Positions 1-12,636 of a stretch of DNA of 64,000 bases are shown piece by piece; position 1 is the first letter of the stretch, and every line of letters starts with the position of its first letter. Source of the stretch: Glycine soja (lineage: Eukaryota > Streptophyta > Magnoliopsida > Fabales > Fabaceae); the NCBI RefSeq assembly GCF_004193775.1, contig NC_041011.1, positions 45,515,167-45,579,166 on the forward strand, in the 5' to 3' direction. The translations under genes and the position numbers were made by a program. The notes under the pieces are model-generated. The model ran no database searches. It was not told the DNA's origin and worked only from the letters and a program-made list of their open reading frames with translations.

Positions 1-203
1 CCTTATCGCTTTGGTTTGGTGGACATGAAAATGGAGATGCAATGTAATTTGAGGAGAAACACTGGCCACTAGAGAATGTAAGTCGTATGATCTCCTTGTC
101 AACAGCTAAATTCCGTGTGCATATGAAGAATTAAGAAAGGCCAGTTCTCGTTGGACAACAAGAAATGGACTTAACCTTATGTAAAGTCCAAGGGTGTTAC
201 TAG

Positions 204-380
204 GTGCATCATGCATGTAAAACGAAATTTTCAAAATACTCTTCATATGGATCATTTGATTCATATGAGTTATACAAATTACGTGATCTGTATAACACTT
301 ACGGACCACTTGATCCGTATGAGTTATACGAATTACGTGATCCGTATATAATATACATATTATATAATCCGTATGAGTTA
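204..380. repeat. local degenerate tandem repeat
   Basis: A unit of about 30-50 bp built around GATCCGTATGAGTTATA and ATTACGTGATC recurs three to four times with mutations. An open frame across it reads YELYKLRD, then YELYELRD, then YELY, which is only the repeat showing through. A related motif (TTATGGATT followed by AATCCGTAAG) occurs at 11868-11960. Likely transposon-derived, non-coding. Confidence 0.6.
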
Positions 381-419
381 TATCAAAATTAATTGTCACA
401 AAATTTATTATTTAAATTT

Positions 420-720
420 ACATATGCATTAAATTTAAATTAGAGATTTTACTGTTATATATAACAACATTATTTATTTTATTATATAATTGACTTATTA
501 ACTCCGTTGATTAGAGACAATTCCTATTTTATCCTTTCGTAAAACTAATACGAATTGAACAATACATAAGTCTCATACGGATCAGACAATTCATAAGTCT
601 CGTACACATTAAATATCCATTAGAAATTTTAATGTTACATATAACGACATTAATTATTTTATAAAATAATTATTCTATTAGCTCAATTGATTAGAATTTC
701 GTGTTAATAACGCTAAAGTC
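420..720. repeat. dispersed repeat, two tandem copies
   Basis: Two diverged copies (about 425-540 and 600-715) share ATTAGAAATTTTAATG, a TATATAACGACATTAATTATTTT-like core and TAACTC-GTTGATTAGA. The same order of motifs appears in the right arm of the fold-back element at 50225-50650, so these look like members of one element family. Confidence 0.55.
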
Positions 721-899
721 AGAATGGCTAAGAGGATTTGCTAATGTTAAAGAAATAAGAAAGGTCTTTTTTATTTGTGTTGTAGAGGATAACTTCTTGA
801 AAGAGTAGGTTTTATGTATCGTCCTAAAATTAAAAAACATGGCTTAATTAAAGTTATACAAGTTTTATGTATCCTCCTAAAATTAAAATCATGGCTTAA

Positions 900-1145
900 G
901 TTTTATGATAATTAAACGTAGAACAATTTAAATTCCTAAGATATCATCTTCGATTCTAGATAAGCCTTAAGCAAATTAAAAACCTGACAAAGGGGAAAAA
1001 AGACATTATCTGTTATCAAATAGACCTATACAATTATTGAAAGTGTAGAAGAGAATTTTTTACACATTAATATCTTCTTGCATTAACTCATGAAGGATCA
1101 ACATTCTTTGCTTTAACATTAGCATCATTCATCTCTTCACCATTT
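900..1145 (+). repeat. dispersed repeat, copy 1 of an inverted pair
   Basis: Read on the reverse strand, the segment at 16680-16985 matches this one closely. Both contain, in order, GTAGAACAATTTAAATTCC, AAGCCTTAAGCAAATTAAA, TACAATTATTGAAAGTGTAG and CATTAACTCATGAAGG. The copies differ by small indels and lie about 15.7 kb apart in opposite orientation, one beyond the 3' end of VPS33 and one beyond the 3' end of PUB14. Family unknown. Confidence 0.75.
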
Positions 1146-1483
1146 CTAGCTTTGAGAATTTCTAGCATCATTCATTCATCTCTTGGACTAAAATCAAGAA
1201 TAACACAATGAAATAGAGCACATAGAAAAATAGCACTCATACTATTAATTCCAGACAGTCCCCTCAAAGGACTAGGTCCCACCCTCCCCCCATTGTCCCT
1301 CTAAGAAAAACAATACAGGAGGATTTTATAGCACAAATAAAGCTTTCATCAAACCATCAGTTCAGTGTCGTCCAAAGAGAACTCGTTAGGCATAGCATTG
1401 GTAAGGCATCATCAAGATAAACTCACCACCACAAACAAACAAAGATACTCGGGATGATAAACTGACAAAGCTACACTCATTAA

Positions 1484-4400
1484 TCAACCTAGCTTTTCCA
1501 TAAACGTTTCAACCAAGGTTTGGCCATTGACTATTTTTGTTGTTGCAATAATCAAATCATATGCCATTCCCTCCTGCAAAGTAAACCACATCAAGAATTA
1601 GGAGATAAGAACCAAACAAGAAGATTTATTCCTAATGCCCAGTCAATTGGATAAAGCAGGATATAAGGAAGAAGAGACAATAAATTCTCCAGTGTAAAAC
1701 ATACATGGGGTGGTTTAACAGTGAACCAAATCAAATACCTGTATGATAAACGTATAGAAAACAAACTTATAGTCCTTTTGCATTTCACACCACCACACTA
1801 TTTGAAATAAGATTTGAACAATAGTACACTTGAAAATATTTTTATACCTATTTTTTGTGTCCCTGAGGCTGAGGTTTCTGCTTTTGAAAGTAATAACATG
1901 TTAATTCTATTTTTTAAAATACTAACCTTCACATATTAATAGTCTTTCCAGTTCGTTGCTTTCTCCACAACCATATCCCTTATGAACCCTCTTCTAATTT
2001 TTTGCTTCCCTCCCAACAACAGTTTTTTCTATCCTACCCTAGATTCTTCAGGAAAGCAAATCAAATTTGATATAAGTATCTAGTCCAATTTGAGGGGTAT
2101 ATATAGTAAAAAAATCCGCTGTTTACTTCCAGTGAATTATCTATATAGCGATGATTCAATCACCTTCAAGCATTCTTTCCATAGAGATCCTGATATGGCC
2201 GAATGGCCCATAATGCTAAGTCTGACATGGGAGGAGTTATAGTGAGCCAGAAAAATGAAAGGTCTGCCATTTTTGGTGGCATGGACAGCAACCATCACTA
2301 AGGAATGAATTCTTCCTTTGGCCCAATGATAGAGACCAGAAAAAAGGATATAGTCTCAAGGAAGTATTTTTGAATGAGAAACAAATCTAAGTACATACCC
2401 CTCCACAAAGTGGTAATTCTCTCTGCCCAACCAAATGACCTAGACTGATTTCTTCCCCGTTAACCCCGTCCTCATGTGCACACCCCTCCTTACATACTCT
2501 TCATGTGAATTAGCTCACCCCACTACTAACAAACTACACCGGGATCCTGCCTATTCCTACTAGAATAAGCCATCCAAATGGCAGGCCTTTCATTATGCTG
2601 GCCCATTATAACTCCTCCCACATCAGACTTGGAATTATGGATCATATGAGATCCATATTTAATACTCCATCCTTTGGTTGATCTCTTCTTGAGAGCCAAA
2701 GCTTGTAACCTGAATCCAAAGACCAACTTTTTTTAGAACCATTTCGTTTCTTGCAGCCACTGCATTTGTCCTTCCTCTAGTTCTAATCATTCACCATTAT
2801 ATCCAATTCATTATCTCCATAGCCTTTTCAGTTAAGAACTCTGATGTTCCTAGTTCCTAGGCTGTGTTTCAGACATTTGAGACCTTTTGCTTGAGTATCG
2901 TGTATCATAGAGAGCTGTGCCAATAATTCATTAGTGAGTCTAGAAATTTTGGAAAAACAAATTTTAAGAATAATTTGATTCAAAAAAGAAATTGTGTTAG
3001 GTAAGTTATAAAATGGGAATTGATTTTGAAATCCTTTTAAGTTGTGTGTATTTAGAAATTCACTCAACTTGGTTGGATTTGATATTTCATTTTAATTGCA
3101 CCAGCCACACATTTCCATAATTAAAGATTCCCCCCACCCTCCCCGGCAACTGACTCACCCACCCACCCAAAAATAAAAAACAAAATGCTGATCAACCAGG
3201 CTAGGCCACACAAATTTACTAAGCAGGGAAAACTGTTTACCTGATTATGGACCAATAACCATATTCAAAAAATTAGATTTAAATTATAGGAAAAGTGTAT
3301 TGGTTAAGATAGTGTCTAGGAGACATTCAAAGGCAACAGTTATGACACACCTGAGTACATAAAAATCGAAGTGCAGAAATCTCTGCAAAGGTAACGCCCC
3401 CAACAAAGACAACAAGCACCACAGCACGCCTTCCATCAGGTACTCTGAAATATGTGAAGTGCCAGAAAAAAATGATTAAAAAATTTCTTCCTCAAAGACT
3501 CCAAATTTCAGCAAATTTTTACACACCAATGTCAAATGTAAACCATCATGTTCTAATGGCTTTCCTTTTTAAGAACTTATCACCAAAAGCTAAAAACAAA
3601 TTAAAGTATTGAAATCTCCCCTGCAGTTAGCAGATTTTGCGAGGCATTAAACCACACCTTAGGGACTAACTGATATCATCCACAACCACAAGTAAAAGAT
3701 TGATAAAATGTAGCATATATAGCCAAATCTGTCTGAACCTTATTAACAGCATAATTTTCAAATGTTTGTTGTTGTGATTTAGCCTTTACATGAAATGGTA
3801 AGCATTGAACTTCCTGGAATATATAACACTTTTCTGATGGTGTTTTACTAAAGATAAAGGAAAAGATGCAGAGTTTTAAAACTGGCACTGATGTAAACAT
3901 ACTTGGCTATGCTGGATTGAATCCCTGATAAAGTGTCAAATGATGGGCTATTTGAGAATCCACCCTGTACAAGCAATAGAGCAGGCATAATTTAAAATAT
4001 AACTACTAAAAAAGGTGAATTGAATATTAGTGATGATGATGTGACTTCGATTCAAACAGTTAAAGAACTTGAAGTTGGAAACATGACATGAGAAAACATA
4101 TTCAGCAAGCGTTGACAAGTACTAACCCTCTTCATTTCCAAATGAGGTCCAGGCAGTAGCTTCAAAATTTCTTCAACAGGACGCCTAAAAGATCAATGAT
4201 GTTCAGTAATGTATCAGTTGGTCAACTACCAAGCTTAATTCACAACCCAAGCATAAAAATTCACTTAAGAAATCGGTGCAGTCACTGAACCAATCAATAG
4301 ATATATTCAAGCAAAAGCATATGTATTGCATGCAATAATATACCAAAAGGGAAAATGTTTTGAGTTTTAAGAAACTGTCATTGGGTATATACATAGTTGT

Positions 4401-7400
4401 TTAATATCAAACAACCTTCAATTTTATCATATTATATGGACTGTTTAGAGGTGCTTCATTGCTAGATATGTAGGGAGATTGGCATGCCTTGCTACATGAC
4501 TCATTTTTGTTTCTAGGTGTTTCTTTTGCATTTTATTGTGAAAATGTCTTATCCTCTATCTTTATACTTTCCATTGCTTTCTCAATGAAAATGCTATTTC
4601 TTAAAAAAAAAAAAAAGAAACAGTAAATGGTATAGCATCAAGTAAACATTGGAATTCATCCTCAAATGAGAGAAATGCACAGTAGTATGTGCAAACAGTG
4701 ATATATCATCTTTGGAGCCTTGCCTATTAAGTTACCAAATTTAAACATAACTAATACAAAGCCCATAAAATATCCTGCTTTCCGTAGCAAGTATTGAAAT
4801 GTGATTGTTGACATAATTGTACCAAAAAAAATAATGTCTTACAACAGAGTATGGTTTTTAACATTTTAAACTAGACTTTATGGTCAGCACAGACCCATTT
4901 CTAACAGAAAAGCATTTAACAAAAGCCACCTTGGATATAGAGATGCATGAGATGAAATAATTGTCACTATAAGAGATTCAGATTTACCATCCAGATCGAA
5001 TGGCATGCTGGACCAGTCGAATGCTGAGTGGTGCATATCCAGAGAAGACATAAGCAATATCATTGGGGCTGTTCTAGTAGGAAACCATTAGTAAGAAGGG
5101 AAACAGAACTACAATAAGTAAATAGATGTATAACAGTTGCTTATAATTTATCAATAATGACAACTTATTTGAGAGCCATGAGATTTGCAAGAATTTCATG
5201 CATACATCTGCTTTAACCAAACACCATATACATGAAGACAAAAAAATATTTAAAAAATACAAATGCTAGACGCATCGTTAATTGCCACTGCAAAACAAAT
5301 TAATTTTGAACAACACAGAAATCGTGGCTGTATACCCATAAAAAATAATTAAATAAACAAAGGAACAACAGAAGAGCTAGCATGGTTAGAAAACTGGGAA
5401 AGTTATTGCTTCAAGCCTGCAACAACAAATTAACCTTTGAAGCGATGGGCATATATTATGGATTTGGGATGCTTGGTTCCATCTTTTTTATCATTTCACA
5501 ATGAAAATATGTAACCATATTTTGTTTGTCACAAACATACCCATGGCCATGTTTACATACTTACATAGAAGATCTAAATTGTGACCACAAACTTAATATA
5601 ACATTTAAAAATATAACAAATGTCTAAGGATCTCATCATTTAGAAGAAATTACTTGGCCGTATCAGTGTCTTCAACCACAAGCTGTAGAGCACGTTTTAT
5701 AGTAAGCCAATTGCTTTTTGACTCCTAAAAGGATCACATGCACAACAAGAGTTAATTATTAAATAACGAACACATAATCCATTTGCATTTGCAACTAAAC
5801 ACCTACTGCATTATACCTGCTTTTTAAAAAGTCCAGCTTTCTCTAAATTGTTTAGCATTGCTATGTGCTCAAATCCATAGCTGTGGAGTAGTTCTCTCCT
5901 ATAAATTGGAAGTCACAAATATATAAGAATACACTAAGTACTCCAAAATAACATTTGCTAGTATATTGTACAAAAGGCAGAAAGGGAATAATATTTTAGG
6001 TTAGTAATTTCCAAGGATCTACAAAAGTAACAAAATGAAAAAAAGGAATAGGACAAAGTATCAATGAAGCATGAAAGCTTGCCTGAAGTAGTCAAAATGC
6101 TTCTTTGGCAACCCAGAATTAGTAATCGAAAATAGGATTAGAAGGCGTAAGACTGTTGTCAAAGGCTCCTGCTTATGGATCAGTTCTTCAATATACTCAA
6201 AGCATCTGCATATATGAATGACCTAAGCTTCATATTATAAAAACCTTAAGTTGTGTACATGCAGGCATGCAGCAATCTGTGAACCATAATGCATCAACAG
6301 CAAATCAATCGCAGACACTGACCCAACTAACTATACCATATTAATTAGTTTTGCAAATCAAATTATTCGTATTCTAAGTTCATTCCTTGTAATTTAAAAT
6401 TCAACCATAAAGTATAACTATAAGCTGCTTCATTTATATCATAAGCTGTAAATTATATGAAATCAAATATTATCAACAGCAAATAAAGCTTAATTGTCTA
6501 TTATAACCTAAACTATAATACAACATTATGCACATATAGCCAATTTTAAGTCTTAATTAACAAATTACTATTAACGGTTAAGAATAACATGCTTGAAGCA
6601 CTACCTTGTTTATTTTTAAGTAAAACAAAGCTTGTATTGCAGTATTCCAAAGGCAATGCCCAAATCATGTCTTTGATGGTAGATTCCCAAATAGCATCTC
6701 AGTTTTTATTACATGTACAATGCCAGTCCACAAAGTTTACTAAAAACTTGGTTTTTAAGTTTTGACAGTGAAAGTTGATATTGAATGAAATTTTGGGCCT
6801 CCACACAGATACAGTGAAAGTTGATACTAAAAACTTGGCCTCAGCTGAAAATTCCACAAATTTTCATGGTGAACAAGAAAAAGGCATAAAATATATACCC
6901 CAAACAGAAACATGTAATTTTCAAGTAGAAGAAGCTATAAAGCTATAAGTTCCAAACAAAGGTACTAAAGAACTAGTTCCTAACTTGGGCAATTAAATAT
7001 AAGTCAATAAAAGGTACTAGTTAAATTTTGGGGCTAGCAAGTAAAAAACAAGTAGCTCTAGCCGGAACAAGTTCACCCAGCATAAACCTTAGCATCAGCA
7101 CCTCCAAAACACAGGATATCAGGACCTACTTAAGTCATATAGAGAGAGAGACATTAAATATACCATCAAGTATATAAAACTCTCTGTATGCAAAATTAAC
7201 TCACATATCATAACTCTGGGCCTCTACAATTGTATGTTCCATATCAAGTTGCCCAAGAAATGAAGGCTTTGATGTGAATGTTGATAGATGCTGAGCAAGA
7301 TTTATGTGCCTCTGGGGAAATAATTTAAAGCATATTATGATTTGATAGTCACTATGAGAATCATGTTAATATCTTAATGAAATATCAAAATTACAACAAA

Positions 7401-10400
7401 AATGTTATTACGGTCATCTCTGGCAATGAGTTCAGCTTTTTCACAAAGTCCTTCAACTCGGAAACTGTCTGCGTCTGGATGTCATGGAAAGCAATATATT
7501 AGAAAGTCTTTACAGATCCATATTGATTTTCCAAAGAGTTATAAAAGAACTTAATTAAGTGATTCTGAAAAATTTTAAGTACACAACTCATTCAAGCAGT
7601 ATTTTTTTTTCAACATTGCATCCATTGAACAACAGTAAAATTACCTGTGAAGATAAAGTAAAGCAACAAAACTATTTGAAGACTTAACGCATTATATTTC
7701 CAAAGAAATAAAAGGAAACAACAGGACTTTAGTGGATTCACTGCTATTATTTTCACAAGAAAAGTTGGTTTCAAAACAGTTACTTTTTGCAAAATTGACA
7801 GTAAAATCAATGTCCAAGTATAAGACCATCTCCTTACAGTAGTTGTCATTTCTGTGTAGTCTTGCTTCATGGAAGTAGCTTTTTGGCGCAAAATCTGCAA
7901 TACTGCAGACAGCAACTAAGAAAATAGAACTACAAGAGAGCCAAAGATTTTTTAACTAAATATTGCTCTCCTTGCTCCTCTCTGCATGAGTGTGCATGTG
8001 TGTGTGAGGGAGAGAGATTAAGTGATAACTATGCTGTGTGGTAAAAATGAATCAACCTGGACAACAACTTCAAAGTTGAGATCTCGTATCTCCTTAAAAA
8101 GCTTGTCACTATCAAAATGAAGTTGGAAACATGGATTAATTGATGCCAAAGAGTTCTATCAAAATGAGACTAAAAAGAGAATGCAACAAGTAATAGTAGT
8201 CTCTTTTGTTTTGCTTGAGTCAGTTTCTGAAACATATATGTTGGAAATAGGAACATTTTAGGAGATCAGAGCTTCTTTTATGTTTATTTTTCCAAGTAGC
8301 CTAAACACTTGGTATAGCTAGGTTCAACGCATCTTAGGAAGTAGTTGTAAATTGTTTTGGCATTAATAATCTTTGTAATACTCTTTAATTTAAATAAGTC
8401 CATTCTTCTGGCTGAAAAGCACATTCCAGCATTTTCAGAAAATTGTGCTTCTCATTCTTTCACAATATAAACTTATATATGATCTGCTTCAATTAATTGT
8501 GCAGAAAATCATTATGAATCAAGTCATGGATATCAGAAAATATTTAAAAGGAGATATTATGAATTATGAATATTTGACAAATCAACCTACTCATTAACTA
8601 ACGGATTGGAAAAATTTCCAGCAAAAAAACAGATTGGAAAAGTAATGAATAACATGATACAAAACATTCAAGTCATAGAAAAAACAGTCTCATTATATTG
8701 CTAACAAGATAGAGTGAGCAAAAAATGTAACATACCTTGAATTAAGTGGAACTTTAGTTTTCTTCCCTTCTTGCTGAAGACCCATAATAGATGCATCAAG
8801 CTCTACAGAACCATTGTTGATGTGCAGAAACTGCAATTACACAAATTCAGCGAGCCATCGTCACTTCAAACCTATTTACTCACAGTATAACAATATTATT
8901 CTGAAGACCAATTCGTGGCACAAAAATAATCCATGAAGCTTACATAAAATCACCAAAACATGCATTAGAAAAACTTCCACATTGTAATTTGCAACATCAC
9001 AAAGAAATGAGTGGAAAGAGATTAGTAAGGTGACACACAGGGATATTCTCAAAAAGAAAAGCCTGATCAAATAACAACACAACCAAATCTTTTATGCAAT
9101 AAATAAATATTTCATTCATAAAAGTGTAGGCTGCTTCTGCATCAACTTGCCTCGTCAAGTAGCCCCTCATATGTTAATTGGGAACACAAAGGAGTAACCA
9201 TGTCCACCTGCATTCAAAAGCATACCCAAATTCAATGACCATCATTCGTGTGGACACCACTCATATCCAAACAACTGAAATAGTAGGACCTCAAAAAGAG
9301 AAATGCAAGTTAATGTGCAAATAGAAAATTAAGCATGGATGTAGCAAGAACTAGTAATGATTTGCTTAACTTTCAATTTTTCAATCTCACTTATGGACCT
9401 TTAGTTAACAATTCTTTATGAAGTAATGAAGGATAACTGTATTGGACAGGAAATACCCTCTTTAAGCATTAGCAAACAAATGCATAAATTACACAGGACA
9501 GGGCACTGGTATAAAATCCCCGAAGACACTACAAATCATGATTAATAGAGATGAGATGAAAACAGGATGGACCTCTCTATCTAAAAGGATTACTGTATTT
9601 ATCTCTGGCACAACCATCTGTACAAACAAAGAGAAGATAATCAGAGGGTTATATGGTGCATTTTAAATAAATACGATTTAATAACATAGCTTTTGTTTGT
9701 TCTTCTGCTAAGCTAATTAGCTTGAAGAGAAAAAATAGTAGAGCATGATTACATCAGATGAGTTAACTGGTTCCTCAGCTTGCATTCGGTTTAGGATGTC
9801 TGCAACACGCACAGATGCTTTTCCTTTTGCCCTCACATTTGGTATCACTCCAAAAGAAAACTACAAGATAATATCACATGAAATAATTATGAGAAAGTCC
9901 ATATGCACACAGATCAGGATCATGTTAAATTTCATGTTTATTATTATGATGATGATGATATTTCATAAGGGGACAACTCTTGGATTTTCTCCCTTTTTGT
10001 TTTGATGCTAATTGTTCTAAGTCTAAAGAAAAATCAACAAGTGACAACAGTATGCATTCAAAACTACAACCTCAAGTTTGTGAATGGCTTTAGCAATGTG
10101 CCAAAGTGAGCTTGTATCACCATCAACTTGGCATTCCTACCACAAAGAGAAGACAAACAAGAATAAGTAATTAGTCAAACACAATACTAATCGTAAGAAA
10201 TTCCAAATTCAATAAATTACAACCCTAAAGGAAACTCAATAAATCAATCAGCAAGAGTAGTAGTAATATGCAGCTTACTTTGTAAGAGAGATCAAGTTCA
10301 AATGATAATACATCCTCATCCATTGGTACACTATACAAGGGATATTCCCCTATTGTAACCATGTTATGTAATTTCTCTTCCTCAAGAACCTACACAAGAA

Positions 10401-11405
10401 AAATACTGATTTATGCTGTTGGCATAGAGATATAAAACAGAAAAACATCATGCCCAAGTCCAGAATAGATTCAATTCCAAGGAAAGCTTACTTTCTCACA
10501 AACAACAGTGCGGCGAGGGACAAAATAAACATGATATTCTCTTTGCAGTCCTTTCGATACATCATTATGAATATTAGAACATATGAATCTCATCAACTTG
10601 GGCTGAGCATGCACAATGTAAACTACTTTGCTGCAGTCAGTTTGAATTGGGTCCCCGGAAAGATGCCGCAATTCAACTCCATGCTCCTGTTTGTAATTCA
10701 GCGTGACCTCTCAATATCGCCAAAAGATTAAAACAAGCAAACAACAGTTTATTGGTAAAATAAATACGACTTTTCTTTCTTGTGCACGTGTGTAGGTACA
10801 CAGAAACGTTGAATTATATTAAAATTCAATTAAACAACCAACTAGCATTGTATTAAAATGTTCGAAAAAAATAAAATTATAACAAATTGATGTTCCATTG
10901 TAAAATAAATAAACTCAGTAAATAACTAAGGGCAAGAAAAAAAATGCCTTGAGAATGGATGTCTGTATGATAAGCGAGAGAGAGTCTCCGAGCTTCGGAT
11001 CAATGACTAAACACTTCTTTCCTCGAACCTACAACAACGCGTGTTGGATGAAAATCATTAACTCTAACGAACTCAGTGTTCAGTACTGCTATAGTGAAAA
11101 AGCAATAAAAATCAAAATAGTCGATGATCAAAATTTGATTTGAAATCACGTAGCGGAACAGAACTTCAATTTTCTTCGTACGAGCAACAAAAAAAAAGGA
11201 GAAATTTAGAAGCGATTATAATTACATTCTTGAGGATGTTGAGGAGCTCTTTTTGCGAATGCTCCCTGAAATAGAAAAATAAATAATAAAAATAAGCTGA
11301 AATTGAAATTATTGATGGTGAAGTTAGAAATTGAATTAGGATTTGATTTGACCTAATGGATGTGAGATTGACAGGAGCATTGTCTAGGTTGGGAATCTGA
11401 GCCAT
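1484..11405 (-). CDS. VPS33: VPS33, SM-family subunit of HOPS and CORVET
   Basis: VPS33 is a Sec1/Munc18 protein that chaperones SNARE assembly within the HOPS and CORVET tethers during endosome-vacuole fusion. Twenty-two exons: 11353-11405, 11226-11265, 10948-11028, 10492-10686, 10279-10389, 10071-10136, 9753-9860, 9573-9617, 9151-9207, 8736-8830, 8057-8108, 7838-7894, 7412-7474, 7205-7311, 6083-6205, 5817-5898, 5654-5724, 4988-5068, 4127-4184, 3903-3964, 3351-3444, 1484-1573. They sum to 1791 nt, 596 aa plus stop, close to the length I recall for the Arabidopsis protein, and phases agree at every junction. The protein starts [11 protein letters not shown] and contains [85 protein letters not shown] and [19 protein letters not shown], in family order. 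Three introns need a GC donor. No frame breaks, so it appears functional. Confidence 0.96.
2186..2655. repeat. fold-back repeat in the last VPS33 intron
   Basis: Two arms of about 90 bp (2186-2280 and about 2566-2655) are inverted copies. Both contain AAGTCTGA-TGGGAGGAGTTATA, then GCCAG, AATGAAAGG and CTGCCATTT. Transcription of VPS33 would place both arms in one intron, where they could form a long imperfect hairpin. No terminal signature or coding content was recognised. Confidence 0.7.
6081..6082 (-). other. GC splice donor, VPS33 intron 15
   Basis: The exon ends GACTACTTCAG and is followed by GCAAGC. Joining to the exon ending at 5898 makes an AGG arginine codon and reads [15 protein letters not shown], as expected for the family. 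No usable GT lies nearby. Confidence 0.88.
9149..9150 (-). other. GC splice donor, VPS33 intron 9
   Basis: The exon ends CTTGACGAG and is followed by GCAAGT, a perfect GC-donor consensus. Joining to the exon ending at 8830 gives [13 protein letters not shown] in the expected frame. The GT four bases further in would shift the frame. Confidence 0.88.
10946..10947 (-). other. GC splice donor, VPS33 intron 3
   Basis: The exon ends ATTCTCAAG and is followed by GCATTT. Joining here to the acceptor at 10687 gives [12 protein letters not shown], which matches the family at this point. The nearest GT, 21 bases further in, would keep frame but add seven residues (AFFFLPL) not known in the family. Confidence 0.8.
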
Positions 11406-12636
11406 TGAGAAAGTTCAATTCATAGTTCGTTAATCCCCGATCTTCTCTTCTTCATCAAACTCTTCTCCCCCAAACACCCACGCACGCACCCAGGCGCCCT
11501 TTACTTCCTCGAACCCGCAGATCTCAGGCCCAAACTTTGGCCCGACTCATGGTGGATTTCATCCACGTTCTCAAAGGCTGTTGCTTTGTGCACCAGGCAT
11601 ATTTCTTGTGCGCCCAATAATATTATGATAATCCGAAAATATCCCTGTGTGCTCTTCATATTCATTTTAGCTTTTTCTTTCACGTTCTTCATTCATTCGT
11701 TGGTTTCATCACGTTTTTTCATTTTCATGAGAGAAGAGATTCATTGTGTCTGCTTTGATCGAGATGAAAGTCTTACAGAGATACATCAGCAAGTGGTCGT
11801 TGTGATGATAGTTAGTGCGGTTGTTAACAATGGAGTAAGGTGTCTTTGATAGTTTTTTTTTCTGCGTATAACACTTATGGATTAAGAATCCGTAAGTTAT
11901 ATAATATTTATGAATTAACAATCTGTAAGTTTTATATAACTTATGGATTGTTAATCCGTAAAATTTTATTCTTTTTAGTTTTTTTTTAAATTATTGTTTA
12001 TTTTAAATGTAATTAGTATTATTATTTTAAATATTTTTAAACAAGTATAGTTTGATAACTAATTTGTAAGTATTTGTTTTTATATTGTGGAAGTGGTATT
12101 AATTGTAAAATAATTTAGACTTATAATTTATTTGAGTCGTTGTGCTTTAAAATTGGTTATTTTTAGTGTTTATAATTTGATGAATTACAATTAAGTTCAA
12201 TAATATTATTTATTTTAGTATATATGATTAGGTTATCATTTTTTATGCATTGTATGGTTATGAATTTTAAGTATAAAAACTTGATGTTATTGGTTTTTTA
12301 ATATATATGGTTATTAATTTTAATGTTTTATATTATTAAATGCAGTAAAAAAATGTGTGATAATATATGTATAGTGTGATTAGGAGTCGTTTGTTTGTAA
12401 TTGAAATTTTTTAATGTCTTGATAAGATGGACAAAAATCAGTAAATGCATGACACTATAATGTCTAAAGAAGTTGATATAAATGAATAAAACGAAGACAA
12501 AGTTGGTGAGAAATCAAAACAGGTTGATTTATTCTGATGCCTTCAATATTTATCAAGTATTAATATGATTTTTTGTTGTTAAAGTAAGTTATTGAATGTT
12601 TCTTGAAGACTAAAGATGTCTGGATTGTATTGTAGG
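11406..12636. other. VPS33 promoter side and repeat-rich spacer
   Basis: The first 150 bases upstream of the VPS33 start are relatively GC-rich and should hold its 5' UTR and core promoter. Further out, 11868-11960 contains stem-like copies of TTATGGATT...AATCCGTAAG, and the remainder is AT-rich. No gene is seen before the MULE relic. Confidence 0.5.
11528..11533 (-). promoter_or_regulatory. site II-like motif upstream of VPS33
   Basis: TGGGCC on the minus strand, about 125 bases before the VPS33 start codon. This TGGGCY motif (site II, bound by TCP factors) is frequent in promoters of plant housekeeping genes. One short match is weak evidence. Confidence 0.3.

Larger units (their letters stand above)
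1..1483. other. 3' flank of VPS33, no gene
   Basis: No coding gene is recognised here. The stretch holds a local tandem motif (204-380), an arm-like repeat (420-720) related to the fold-back at 50.2-50.6 kb, and an inverted copy of a segment at 16.7-17.0 kb (900-1145). Since VPS33 ends at 1484 on the minus strand, roughly 1150-1483 probably contains its 3' untranslated region. I could not place a polyadenylation site. Confidence 0.6.

Noticed and set aside
204..392. 62-codon tyrosine-rich plus-strand frame
   Set aside because: The peptide periodicity is that of the DNA tandem repeat; no start context or relatives.
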